From the NCBI GenBank assembly GCA_036365515.1, contig CM070876.1, forward strand, positions 120,826,810-120,890,809: a DNA stretch of 64,000 bases, written 5' to 3'. Source of the DNA: Torymus aiolomorphi (taxonomy: Eukaryota; Arthropoda; Insecta; Hymenoptera; Torymidae). This document shows positions 34,152 through 44,711 of the stretch, piece by piece. The notes under the pieces were generated by a model that made no database searches, was not told the DNA's origin, and worked only from the letters and a program-made list of their open reading frames with translations. Position numbers and translations under genes: made by a program. Each line of letters opens with the position of its first letter. Position 1 is the first letter of the stretch.

Positions 34152-36695
34152 TCAAATCAAATTCAATAGTTCTCGCAATTTGTTAAATCTTAATTTCCCA
34201 AGAGCCTTTGTCAATATATCTGCTATATTTTTCTCTGAATTAACTTTTACAATATTGATTAAACCTTTTACATAATTGAAGTTTTGTCTACTTTTACAAC
34301 AAATCAAAATATCGTCTACAAATATAATCAAATATGTAATCTCATCCTTTTCATTTAATGTATACAAACAATAATCATGTTCGCTTCTTACAAAACCTAA
34401 ACAACTTAAATAACTATCAAGACACTCATAGCAAGGTCTGGGACTCTCACGCAAACCATACAATGCTTTATTCAACATATATACTCTACCAGTACCATCT
34501 TCATACCCTTCAGGCTGTTTTACAAACACTTTCGACTTAACTATTCCATTCAAAACCGCTGTTTCTACGTCCATTTGCTCAATTAACAGTCCATTTTGAC
34601 AACAATATGATAACAATATTTTCAAAGATTGGGTTTTCGCAACTGGTGAGTAAATATCATCCAATATATCCTTTTGTTGATATCCCCTTACAACAATTCT
34701 CGCTTTATATACATTTTCACTTTTCTTAGTATAAATCCATTTTAAATCTAATACCCTTTCATTCTTTGGTTTTTGAACTAATACCCACGTTTTATTTTTC
34801 TTTAAACTATTCATCTCTTTATTCATAGCATCTACCCAAAAACTAGACTCATCATTTTCAATAGCCTCTTTAAAATTTACTGGACTATCAGCACTACAAT
34901 AATTTACATATGTACATCCACTATACACAAAGTTATCATCAAATCTACCAGGCTTTTTAATATTTCTTTGAGACCTCCTTAATTCAGGTACTTCTTCTAC
35001 TTCGTTTTTATCATTTCCATTTAAAATTCCTAAATTTTCATTTTCTTTATTGTTTAAATTTTCATCCTGTTCAATGCTTTCATTTAAATTTTCCTTTTCT
35101 AAAACTCTATCATTTAAACCTATGCATTCTACGTCTTCCTCAACAACATCCACATGCCTTGCAACAATAACTCTGTTGACTATCAAGACTCTGTAACCTA
35201 CATCATAACCTATCAAAATTCCTAAATCAGCTTTTCTATCCCATTTTGAATTTCTTTTATTTTCTGGTAGTCCAATAAATACTTTACTTCCGTATAATTT
35301 TAAATACTTCGTGTCTGACTTTTGATTAAAAAATATCTCATAAAAAGATTTATTCCTCACTAACGTGTTGGCAATCGTTCTATTCTTCAAATATGCTGCG
35401 GCGTAGACTACTTTTGGCCAGTACCGTTTCTCTACCTTTGACTCAGCTAACAAGCACCTAGCACTGTCCATAATTGTCCTATTGTACTTGTCTGCTGTAC
35501 CGTTAAGCTCATGCACATAAGGTGGGCATGGCTCTAACTCAATTCCCTTTTCTTTAAATAATCTATACATATCTTTATTCAAATATTCAGTGCCATTATC
35601 ACATCTCAGTTTCTTAATTTTCTTAACAGTTTTATTTTTAACTAAATTAATATATTCAATAAATATGTCATATACCTCATTCTTTGTCTTAATCGGATAA
35701 ACTTTAGCTACTTTACTAAATTCGTCAATAAAAGTAAGAAAATATTTTTCCCCTTTATAACCTTCTGAATGTGGCCCATTTAAATCTGTGTGTACTATCT
35801 CTAAAATGTCTTTTGCCCTTTTCCTATTATTATCAAAAGGAATATTGTGCACTTTGTTTTCAATGCACGTAGTGCATTTAAAATAGTCTGTCTCTATCTC
35901 ACCAGGTAAACCCTGTAAAACATGATTGTTACACATAGTATTTAAGTAATTAAAATTAACGTGCCCCAATGTTCTATGCCATTTTTCTTTTAAAGTCATT
36001 TTTTGATTTTTAACTGTCAAATTAAATTCTTTAATTCTTTCAATAAAACTAGTCATTTTGTAAATTCTACCAATTTTCCAAGCTATGGCAATCAATTTAT
36101 TATTTTTATTATAGATTTTAGAACTATCTCCGATAGATACTACTTTATAATTATCAGTCACTTTAGCAAAACTTATTAAATTTCTATCCATATCTTTCAC
36201 GTAAAATACATTTTTTAATTCAATTTCTATCTCTTTATTAAACGTTTTGAATTTACTATTTACATGACCTACTTTTGCTGCATGCAAAATTCTACCGTCA
36301 CCTACTTTAACATTAATAGGCTCTTTCAATATAATCGCATCACTAAAATAATTTTTATTATTAATTACGTGGTCTGTGCAACCGCTATCTAAAATCCATT
36401 CTATTTTATTTTCATTTACATTACCGTTTCCTATGTTCGCAGACCTTATTTCTACTGAAGTGTTAAACGCTTCCTTATTCTCAGCGCTCTGATGACCTTG
36501 TCTGTTGTCATCACTGCCTCGCGCGCCTCGGCCGCGTTGTCTGTAGCCGCTCCTTCCACGCCGGTTAAAACTCGATCCTCGCTGCTGGCTTGTTTCGTGT
36601 TTACCAATACCTCCTCGCTGCTGCGCGTTGCCTCTGCCGCCTCCTCGCTGCGGCGTCCCTCGATTCCGAGAATTGTTTTTCGTTGGGCAGTCGTA
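34152..36695 (-). CDS. Copia B protease-integrase-RT fragment
   Basis: The minus frame is open from just after the TAG in the gag zinc knuckle down to 34,152. In order: an Arg-Gly-rich nucleocapsid end, protease with intact WILDSGCTDHV, the pre-integrase zinc domain (HRTLGH, CTTCIENK), integrase with D (VHTDLNGP), D (LRCDNGTEY) and a region corresponding to the catalytic Glu that reads HELNGTADKYN, i.e. Asp in place of Glu. Reverse transcriptase motifs DLKWIYTKK, YKARIVVRGYQQ, MDVETAVLNG, KALYGLRESPRP and FVDDILICC are present. Directly after CKSRQ the frame jumps to the extreme end of RNase H (SEKNIADILTKAL): about 300 residues are missing compared with element C, without loss of frame. It cannot be autonomous. 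Confidence 0.87.
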   Translation of the reverse strand, partial: YDCPTKNNSRNRGTPQRGGGRGNAQQRGGIGKHETSQQRGSSFNRRGRSGYRQRGRGARGSDDNRQGHQSAENKEAFNTSVEIRSANIGNGNVNENKIEWILDSGCTDHVINNKNYFSDAIILKEPINVKVGDGRILHAAKVGHVNSKFKTFNKEIEIELKNVFYVKDMDRNLISFAKVTDNYKVVSIGDSSKIYNKNNKLIAIAWKIGRIYKMTSFIERIKEFNLTVKNQKMTLKEKWHRTLGHVNFNYLNTMCNNHVLQGLPGEIETDYFKCTTCIENKVHNIPFDNNRKRAKDILEIVHTDLNGPHSEGYKGEKYFLTFIDEFSKVAKVYPIKTKNEVYDIFIEYINLVKNKTVKKIKKLRCDNGTEYLNKDMYRLFKEKGIELEPCPPYVHELNGTADKYNRTIMDSARCLLAESKVEKRYWPKVVYAAAYLKNRTIANTLVRNKSFYEIFFNQKSDTKYLKLYGSKVFIGLPENKRNSKWDRKADLGILIGYDVGYRVLIVNRVIVARHVDVVEEDVECIGLNDRVLEKENLNESIEQDENLNNKENENLGILNGNDKNEVEEVPELRRSQRNIKKPGRFDDNFVYSGCTYVNYCSADSPVNFKEAIENDESSFWVDAMNKEMNSLKKNKTWVLVQKPKNERVLDLKWIYTKKSENVYKARIVVRGYQQKDILDDIYSPVAKTQSLKILLSYCCQNGLLIEQMDVETAVLNGIVKSKVFVKQPEGYEDGTGRVYMLNKALYGLRESPRPCYECLDSYLSCLGFVRSEHDYCLYTLNEKDEITYLIIFVDDILICCKSRQNFNYVKGLINIVKVNSEKNIADILTKALGKLRFNKLRELLNLI

Positions 36696-37430
36696 CTATA
36701 TGTGTCCGAAACCGCCACATACATAACATGTCTTTTTCTTCTCTTCTTTCCTTTTTTCGAACATAAAAGCGTTCGGCTTTGAATTTTCACTTTCACTCTT
36801 TTCTTTTAGTTCAGCCATTTTAATTTTATTTTTCACATATTCTACGTTTTGTTCTTCTTCTTTAAGCACATCAATTAAGTCTCCTATATGACTCATCGAG
36901 TCTGGTAATGTCCTTAATATATAATTCATTTTCTCCTTCTCTGTTACATTTGCACCAGCTTCTTTCAATTCGTTCACCGATTTTTCAAATTCGTTAAAGA
37001 AATCTGTTGAATTACTAAAATCTTTTAATTTCAAATTTTCTAATTTATTTCTACACAGTATCTGGAGAGCTGTCGATTCTTTCAAATATGTGTTATCAAA
37101 TTTTCTCATAATATCAAACGCCGTTTCTTTGTCATTTATCAATTCCATTTGTTTGTTTGAAATTACACTATAAATATAATTTATAGCTGGCACGTCTTTT
37201 TCGTCCCAATCAACTTTGTCGCCTTCCGTTTTTGCACGTGTAGTTACAATCTCACACTTTTTCATCTTTAAATACATTAATATGCGTTTCTTCCAATTAC
37301 TGTATTCTTGTCCATCAAAAATCGGTATTTTTACTTCCTGCATATTTTCTTCCTTTTTATCTTCTTTATTTTCAATATCAAAAAACTCTTCGTCACTTTC
37401 AGTTTCGCTTAACTTTTGTCTCTTGTCCAT
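36696..37430 (-). CDS. Copia B gag
   Basis: A 244-codon frame starting MDKRQKLSETESDEEF. After an acidic leader comes the copia gag core: KIPIFDGQEYSNWKKRILMY, then AINYIYSVISNKQMELI, STALQILCRNKLENLKL and YILRTLPDSMSHIGDL. It ends inside the zinc knuckle, CYVCGGFGHI followed by TAG, then YDC; so the stop replaces one residue of an otherwise perfect CX2CX4HX4C motif. The downstream protease-integrase region is in the same frame. The gag protein forms the particle that packages the RNA. The paralogue in element C aligns along its whole length. Confidence 0.88.
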   Translation of the reverse strand: MDKRQKLSETESDEEFFDIENKEDKKEENMQEVKIPIFDGQEYSNWKKRILMYLKMKKCEIVTTRAKTEGDKVDWDEKDVPAINYIYSVISNKQMELINDKETAFDIMRKFDNTYLKESTALQILCRNKLENLKLKDFSNSTDFFNEFEKSVNELKEAGANVTEKEKMNYILRTLPDSMSHIGDLIDVLKEEEQNVEYVKNKIKMAELKEKSESENSKPNAFMFEKRKEEKKKTCYVCGGFGHI

Positions 37431-37550
37431 GCGTTTTATTTGTTCTCGCGCTTACCACGCGCCCAACTTAAAAACACTTTCCCTTTCGTAGAATGTAAGT
37501 GTGTTATTGTTCTCGCAAGAGACAATACCACCACTGACGATTAACCAGGC

Positions 37551-37562
37551 ACTATGCTACCA
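37551..37562 (-). promoter_or_regulatory. Copia B primer-binding site
   Basis: Next to the 5' LTR remnant the sense strand reads TGGTAGCATAGTGCC; TGGTAGCAGAG is the complement of the 3' end of insect initiator tRNA-Met, so this site has one mismatch in its first eleven bases. Confidence 0.7.
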
Positions 37563-37816
37563 TGTTGAAATCAAAGGGTTTATTCAAATAAACCACTCAA
37601 ATAAATTTGCCGAAGCTTGATGAAACTAAACTTCAACTACATATGTATAAAGTATTTTAAACCAATAAAAAATTTCAATTTTTTGTTAGAAGGCTCACTG
37701 AAGGTCTGGTCTTAATTACTCGCATTATTACTAAATCTCTCTCTCTCCCTCTCTCTTTATCCCTCTATCTCTCCCGCGGGTCGCCTCGGATTAGTGAGGA
37801 TATAGCAGAGGGGAGC

Positions 37817-38308
37817 TTGGGGTCGAGTTCGGGAGTGGGGGCGCCACCGTCTTGCGTGGTCAGACTCTCTCGGGTAGAACTGGTTAGGGATGTGATGCGA
37901 GCCAAGCGTGCGCTTTCTAACAACTATCTTAACACCAATGATATCAACCCCGAACTGCTTGGCCGGTCCTCGGCAGTTTGCATATCTGGTCATAAAATTT
38001 ATATCAATGAGTTGTTGCTCCACGACAAATTTCAACTATATAAAAGTTTGAAGCCCATTGCACAGGGGCTGGGCTTCAAATACGTCTGGCATGCGGGCGG
38101 CAGATTTCTGTTCAGGCACAAGGGAGGCGAGCGTGCGCATGTATTCGCATCGACTGCCGATTTGCAGGCCATTCAAACGGCGAGTCGGTTCGTCCATCAC
38201 AAACGACGGCCAACCACGAACGGAACTGGAACTGCAACTGACAGTAACGTCGACGATTTGCACGGGACGGTTCGGGGGCAGAGCCGACAAGCAACTCGGT
38301 GGCTCTGA
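37817..38308 (+). pseudogene. LINE ORF1 end (FP-like domain)
   Basis: ORF1 proteins of these LINEs bind the element RNA. The end of this frame shows a domain seen in many arthropod LINE ORF1 proteins, resembling the C-terminus of the baculovirus FP protein: a VRDVMRAKRAL helix, INELLLHDKFQLYKSLKPIA, and FKYVWHAGGRFLFRHKGGER. It continues with a basic tail. The N-terminal half is missing because of 5' truncation in the microsatellite. The Met at 37,817 is only the first in the open frame, not a real start. Confidence 0.65.
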
Positions 38309-38353
38309 CCTGACCGGTTGCGCCCGGGGAGAAAGGGTCGAGCGGTGGGAGTT

Positions 38354-39308
38354 CCCTTAAGGTGGGGTTCCTCAACGTGAATTTGATTAAAGCTCATGTT
38401 GAGGGACTTCGTCTTTTCTTAGCTGAACATCCCTCCTATGACGTCTTCGGAATCATGGAGACACGGCTGTGGTCGGTCGTGGACGACAGCCTCATTCAGA
38501 TCAGGGGTTACTCAATAATTAGGCAAGATCGCAATGTAAACGGAGACGGATTTGCCCTATATGTGCTGAATGAGTTTAAAATTAATAAATTGGCTTTCTC
38601 TAATACACAGGGACCGAGTAAACCGGATATCCCTGAGTATCTTTTCTGTAGCGTGCAACAGGGTAGCTCTCCTCCAGTTCTGATTGGTGTCATGTACAGA
38701 TCCCCGAAGATCCCCATACAGAAGGACACCGATCTGTTTAATGTCATGCGTGAACTTGCAAGTAATTTTAGTCACAATGTTATAGTGGGTGATCTGAATG
38801 CGGACATGTTGTCGGACATGAGTCCGGCGATGCTCACATTATCAAGCGTCTGACTGAGGAGTTATCTCTGCAGTTAGTCCGCCATGGTCCCATGCATCAC
38901 ACGCCAACCTCTCACACTTGGATTGACTTAGTCATGACTGACGAGAACGATACGATACTCGACTTTAAGAATGAATGGCTGCCCAATTTTGTCAAGCACA
39001 ATGTCATAGAGGTGTCAATTGATATTTTTGTCCCCACGATCATCAAGGAGTCTTTTACTTATCGTGATTGCAAGGGTATCGATTCGACTTCTTTTGTTGA
39101 ACTGCTGTCTCGCTGTGATTGGACACCGATGAATTCCATTGAATCCGATTCGGAAGGGGCTTTAAAAAGTCTTAATGTTAATTTAAAATCAGCTATTGAC
39201 GAATTGGCACCTCTTAAGACGGTTAGCTCGAACAAAAAGTATGCTCCTTGGTTTGGGCCTGAGTTGAAGCAACTCATTAATAAGCGAAATACTACACAGA
39301 CACTATAA
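38354..39308 (+). pseudogene. LINE ORF2 endonuclease
   Basis: The apurinic-type endonuclease nicks the chromosomal target. It reads VGFLNVNLIKAHVEGLR, then FGIMETRL with the catalytic Glu, VLIGVMYRSPK, VIVGDLNADMLSDM, and after a frameshift near 38,850 THTWIDLVM in place of the usual S-x-IDL region, followed by FTYRDCKGID and a linker. Frames 38,362-38,853 and 38,892-39,308 carry it. A stop cuts it at 39,306, before the reverse transcriptase. Confidence 0.78.
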
Positions 39309-39839
39309 GCGCACTGGGCGAGCTGAGCTACTTGATAAGTTTCTTCGAAAGAAGAAACTCATCAAACATTGAGCGCATCATCATTGAGCGCGAAACTCCT
39401 TCCTTTTAAATCTTCTTTCGGACGCTCTTGATGACAATAAAAATATATGGAAGGAAATTCGCAACCTCGGCCTCTTGCCTAAGCGATGAACTCATGGTTT
39501 CACGCCGGGTGAGCTGAACAAGCAATTTGCGGGAATATCTACTTCTCGCCTTGAAAATCTGGAAGATGCAAGTGACATAATTTATTCAGCTAGTGAAGAT
39601 GGCTTTACCTTCAGCCTAATCAACATCAATGATGTAATCATTGCGATCTCGCACTTCTCTTCGCAGGCAAGGGGGTTGATGGAGTCCCCCAAGAGGTGGT
39701 CACGAAAGCTCTCCCAAAAATTGGATACTATGTTGTTAAAATATTTAATACCGCTTTGGCTCAGGGGGTCTTTCCAGGTGTCTGGAAGCAGGCGCAGCTC
39801 ATAGCTTTAAAGAAAAATTCTGCATGAGAGAACCTTACT

Positions 39840-41176
39840 GACTTTCATCCAATTGCGTTGCTTTGCTTCTTGTCAAAGGTACTTGAAGAGATCGCCCATA
39901 CCCAAATCACGGAGCATCTAAATAGGAATAAAATCATGGATCCCCTCCAGGCCGGATTCAGAAAACACCACAGTACACAGGCTGCTTTATTAAAGTTGAC
40001 CAACGACGCACGCATGGCCGTAGACAGAAAAAAGGTGACGCTTTTGCTGCTTTTTGACTTCAGCAAGGCGTTTGATACCATCTCATCTTCTAAACTACTA
40101 ACTAAGCTTCGACAGATTGGGTTCTTTCGGATGGCACTACTGCGGATTAAATCATATTTACAAGGTCGCACCCAGATGGTGGTTTCGAATAAAAATGGAT
40201 GTTAGGATTGGTTAGAAACTAATCTGGGTTTTCCACAGGGTTCTGTCCTGGGGCCCCTACTGTTTCGCTTGTATGTCAACGACCTACAAGACCTACTTGA
40301 TGGACATACGATCTAACATCTCCTTTATGCAGACGACCTCCAGATTTATCTACATACCACCAAGGATAAATTCCTGGAGGGGTTGGCTCGACTGGCTGAT
40401 GTGGCGAGGCTGGTTTCAGATTGGGCGGGGAGCTCTGGTCTACGTCTTAACCCTGGCAAGACTAAAGCAATTTTTTTGGCTCCAGGAAATATGTTAATGA
40501 CATAAATGCATGTAACTTTCCGGGAGTTGAGATACAAGACGGAGTAATTGTCCCTTTCAATGAATCAGTCGTGAGTCTCGATGTTACGCTTGACAGCAAA
40601 CTTAGATGGAAGCCGCAAGTCGATTCTGTTACAAAGAAAGTCAATAAATCCCTCTACAGCTTGCGGTTTATCAGTGATTGTACCACTGAGACACTCCGCA
40701 AAAGGCTAGTTGAGTCACTAGTTCAACCAGATCTGGACTATTGTACTGTGGTGTATCTAGACGCATCGGAAGAATAACGACTTCGCCTACAGCGACTGAG
40801 CAAATCTTGTGTGAGATACATTTTTGGGGTAAGGAGGGATGAACACATTTCGTCCTTCGGGAGGCACCTCGGCTGGCTTCGGGCAGACTGGCGTCGGCTT
40901 TATTTTGAAGCTATATTACTCAACAAAATTACTCGGATACGCGAACCTGAATACCTTGTTTCTGTATTCAGTGAGCATAAGCCGAGGCCCTCCAGTAGGG
41001 GTATTCCACCTGAACTTAATATCCCAGGGGTGAGAACGGAGGCGGGTGCCGAAGCCGTTCAGGTTCACGGTGCTCGTTTCTGGAATTCCCTTCCCTCGAC
41101 ACTGCGCTACTCTCCATCTTTATCTTCCTTTAAAAGGGCGGTCCTTTTAAAGGGTTTTCTCGATCTTGATCTGTAG
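39840..41176 (+). pseudogene. LINE ORF2 reverse transcriptase and C-terminus
   Basis: Three frames together cover the polymerase: LSKVLEEIAHTQITEHL, FRKHHSTQAALLKL, LLLFDFSKAFDTISS (39,858-40,205); then, in another frame, GFPQGSVLGPLLFRLY and the catalytic LLYADDLQIYL near 40,320; then LDVTLDSKLRWKPQVD and LDYCTVVYLDASEE (40,571-40,777); and finally the C-terminal HGARFWNSLP (40,811-41,176). Each segment is at least 60 % alike, by eye, to the first LINE copy, but has different breaks. In-frame stops at 40,203 and about 40,775. Non-functional. Confidence 0.8.
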
Positions 41177-41230
41177 CTCTCCTATGTGGGGGTAAGGTTG
41201 ATTCTTAACGCTAATGGTAGTAGTATATAG

Positions 41231-41965
41231 TATAGATTTCAGGAAGCTGATGGCCAATCACTACCAGGTATTTAAATATTAAAAAAATTTTTTATTAAAA
41301 CACAACGTTTCGGACATTTTTTGATGTCCCTCTTCAGGTGCTATATATACAATAAATACAAATTAAATTAATACAATAATGTTTTACAAAACACTTAACA
41401 CTTAATATTATGTACACCATTTACTTACAAAATTTGTCAAGCTTAACTACTCGGCAGAATTTTCCGTTGTCAGTAAGTTTAAAAATCTATTGCCTGCTTT
41501 TATACTTTTATTATAACTATGTGTACTGTACATGTGCTATTCCCTTCCGTCACGCATACAGAGGGAGGGGCTACAATAGACCACAGAAAAGGCCGTGTGA
41601 AAAAGACACTGCCAAGAACACACGTATTGGTAGGAAACCAACACCAATGACATTAACATAGACTCTTTGGCTTAGCACTCACTCAGTGGGCGTGCTCCTC
41701 CTATTCTACATGTGCTCCTGATCTATCTACTACAGAATAAACGGATATAATATTAAAACATTGTATTGTAAGTAAATGGTGTACATAATATTAAGTGTTA
41801 AGTGTTTTGTAAAACGTTATGGTATTAATTTAATTTGTATTTATTGTATATATAGCACCTGAAGAGGGACATAAAAAAATGTCCGAAACGTTGTGTTTTA
41901 ATAAAAAATTTTTTTAATATTTAAACACCTGGTAGTGATTGGCCATCAGCTTCCTGAAATCTATA
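41231..41965. mobile_element. Palindromic MITE with hammerhead-like motif
   Basis: Arms of about 190 bp (41,231-41,423 and 41,769-41,965) are almost exact reverse complements, ending TATAGATTTCAGGAAG and CTTCCTGAAATCTATA. Both arms carry the block ACCTGAAGAGGGACAT, a short A-rich loop, ATGTCC and GAAACGTTGTG. TATGTGGGGGTA occurs at 41,183 and again at 41,964, but 36 bp separate the first from the left arm, so it is not a simple target duplication. The spacer has no convincing ORF. Confidence 0.7.
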
Positions 41966-42069
41966 TGTGGGGGTAGATGACAACGGCTTTTTACTCTAGT
42001 CTGCAATGTTTGTTATTCTAAGATTGGGCCCTTTGGCCTTAAATTGTGATAACTCGGTGTGTTTTAACC

Positions 42070-42365
42070 ACCATAATTAGATAATATTTTTTTTACACAG
42101 AGTATTTTCTACATTTTATATACGTCGTATTTTATTTATTGTATTTTTATTGTATTAGCTGTGATATTAATTAGACAATATTTTTGTACACAGAGTAATG
42201 TATACATTTTATACTCATCGTATTTTATTTACTGTATTTTTATTTTATTAGCTGTGATATTAAGTAGATAACATTTTTTTCACACAGAGTATTTTATACA
42301 TCTTTACACATCATATTTTATTTATTGTATTTTTATTTTATTCGCTGTGATATTAGACTGTGATG
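42070..42365. repeat. LINE 3' UTR tandem repeat, 3 x ~95 bp
   Basis: Each unit contains ACACAGAGTA, then TTTTATACTCATCGTATTTT or a variant, TTTATTGTATTTTTATT and TTAGCTGTGATATTA. Units start near 42,097, 42,189 and 42,283. Confidence 0.8.
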
Positions 42366-42499
42366 TGATAGTCCTAGACCAAAATTTATTTATTGTTTTG
42401 TATTTTCTATCTATTGTATATTTATTTTTAATTATTATTGTATTATCATTTTTACCATTTGGCTGAATAAGACGGCTATCTATATATCTATCTATCTCT

Positions 42500-43125
42500 A
42501 GCAATCTCGTTTAAAGGCTAGCCTAAATATTTCGGTCGAAGGCTCGTTGAAAGTCTGGCCTTAATTACTCGCCAAAATTCTTCATAATTAACCAGCCTCC
42601 GGATCCTGTACAAACAAATAAGTTGTATGTTGTTCCGGGGAATAGGTAAAGTGCAATGTTACAAAACAATGATATTTTCTATATACATATTTTTAGTTAA
42701 GCTATGAAGTTCTTCTGCTTAAATGATTTTTGTAATAGATAAAAACAACTTAAATGTCTTAGTAAAATATATATTATAAACGATAACTATAAATTCAACA
42801 TTTTGAATGAGCTGAGTATTCTTATAACTTCTTCTTATCGAAACGGTAATTAATACTTCCTTGTCATATCACTGTAAATATAGAAATTAAGTTGATGATA
42901 ATGACCGTAAATGGGTAGGTTAATCTCTACGAGGCAGTACAACACGGAACGCTACAACACTATGTAAATAATTGAAAATAAATATTAATTAAATAAATAA
43001 AAATATTATAAAATTAACATTTTACAATACATTAACACAACAATTTACGCATTGTCCCTAGCGATTTCTTGCGCCCCTGCGACAATGCTCGAATGACCCT
43101 CCTTCTTCTGCAATAGACATATTTA
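42500..43125. other. Flank: AAGTCTGGCC repeat remnant and unassigned DNA
   Basis: To about 42,575 the sequence continues the repeat found at 32,060-32,140 (CTCGTTTAAAG...AAAGTCTGGCC). The remainder to 43,125 is AT-rich and shows nothing. Confidence 0.5.
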
Positions 43126-43567
43126 ACGTCTACTAAGCTAGCTGATCACTTTTATGCCCCGAGCTTATAAACAATACCATAACTTTCCGAGAAACATCCG
43201 ATCTGCTAGCTTAATATTAAGCTAGCAGACCATTTTCGGGTATCTTTGCGAATTTTACCTTAGCGAATTCGGGGAGTAGACATATTTTGGTCCTAATTTT
43301 CTGCTGTAAGATGACCAGAGTCAGCAATACCAAAATGATTCTAGATTCCCAAAACTCGACATACTCCCTTGGCTAAGAGAATCATTTTCTGTATAAACGG
43401 TCTCGAGCGAAAAGAAACATAAGTAAAAAAACATACAGTAATTTGTTGCTAATCTTCTGCTAATTTTTTAGACTGAACAGGATTTTTTCCACCAGCCATT
43501 TCCCAGAAACTAGCTCAATTTCAAGCCTGCAGACAATTGGTCGGTATCCTTGTAAGTTTTTGCTTAA

Positions 43568-44244
43568 GGGGGCTAGACACCTTTTTCTCTGAAATAAAAA
43601 AGTCATATTTTAATACATAAATGTAAACTAATTATTTCATACTTTTTACATATAAAAGTGGGTATATTTACGCTACCTTAAAATTTTCTCCGATAAGCCT
43701 TTTATATGGTCCAGAACCATAGTCATCGATGAAACAAGTTTTTTCACTATCCGTAAGCTTTGAAATTTTCCTGTGGATGAATTTGCCCCAGATTTGAACT
43801 AAATTACTCCTGAATAGTATAATTTTCATATGAGTGTAGGGATTTAGGATTAAATGTCAGAAAAAATTTTTACATGATAAAAATTATGAAAATATATAAA
43901 TAATTTTTAAAAATTAAAAAAAAATTCTTGAAAAACAGCACAAAATTTTGTTTTCTCATCGGATCAAAAATCCCTACACTCATATGAGAATTATACTATT
44001 CAGGAGTAATTTAGTTCAAATCTGGAGCAAATCCATCCACAGGAAAATTTCAAAGCTTACGGATAGTGAAAAAACTTGTTTCATCAATGACTATGGTTCT
44101 GGACCATATAAAAGGCTTATCGGAGAAAGTTTTAAGGTAACGTAAATATACCCACTTTTATATGTAAAAAGTATGAAATAATTAGTTTACATTTATGTAT
44201 TAAAATATGACTTTTTTATTTCAGAAAAAAGGTGTCTAGCCCCC
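43568..44244. mobile_element. TTAA-flanked foldback element
   Basis: Ends GGGGGCTAGACACC and GGTGTCTAGCCCCC are bordered by TTAA (43,564-43,567; 44,245-44,248). Arms of about 285 bp pair almost perfectly around a loop near 43,900. It interrupts the module CGAATTCGG of the outer unit. The open frame at 43,948-44,145 is arm sequence and not a gene. Confidence 0.85.
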
Positions 44245-44711
44245 TTAAGCGAATTCGGTGAGGGGGCATATTTTAGTGCTATTTATCTGCATGTGTTTGA
44301 AATTCCGAACGTTCATAATGAACGAAAAAACTAAAATTGCCAATTTCCATTTGTTGGTATATACAATTAATCTCTTTTATATCTGTTATGTTTCTTTTCA
44401 GTCCCACTATCGCCCCCTTCTTTCCTATCACGTTCGACAATAGATATCATGCTGACTAACAACCCTGTAGATGTCGACCGCCGTCGACTCGGTCAGTCTT
44501 ACGACAGCCGTCTTACAAGAAGTATCTTTAATAAAGATCTCTTTACGTTTTGTATATCGCTAGTTGTTTTTATTGGATTTTACCTAACACCATTTAAATC
44601 GGGTTATGCTAAAGTAGAGTAGTAATAAGTCAATAACTTCGTAAAAATATATTTTGCAGTTGACTAACCCACAAATCTACACCTAAAACCACCCCCCAAA
44701 AAATAAATATT

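Larger units (their letters stand above)
33872..37603 (-). mobile_element. Copia element B, 5' truncated and internally deleted
   Basis: A Ty1/copia retrotransposon on the minus strand, related to element C. The 3' LTR (33,872-34,124) is complete; of the 5' LTR only the last 41 bp remain (37,563-37,603). Primer site, gag, protease, integrase and the first half of reverse transcriptase follow in one frame interrupted by a single TAG. The rest of reverse transcriptase and nearly all of RNase H are deleted. It lies between the arms of an inverted repeat. Confidence 0.88.
37775..42480 (+). mobile_element. CR1/L2-like LINE, second copy
   Basis: A longer copy of the family seen at 10.8-13.3 kb, inserted in a CT/CTAT microsatellite: CT runs border it on both sides and the flanking AAGTCTGGCC repeats continue beyond 42,480. 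It keeps the end of ORF1, most of ORF2 and a long 3' UTR. The UTR was hit by a palindromic MITE (41,231-41,965) and contains three 95 bp repeats. Many frameshifts make it non-functional. Confidence 0.8.

Noticed and set aside
41183..41975. TATGTGGGGGTA pair as target duplication of the MITE
   Set aside because: The left copy is 36 bp away from the arm, so the relation is unclear.
43948..44145. 65-codon frame
   Set aside because: Lies in the arm of a palindromic TTAA element; the mirror arm encodes nothing similar in sense.
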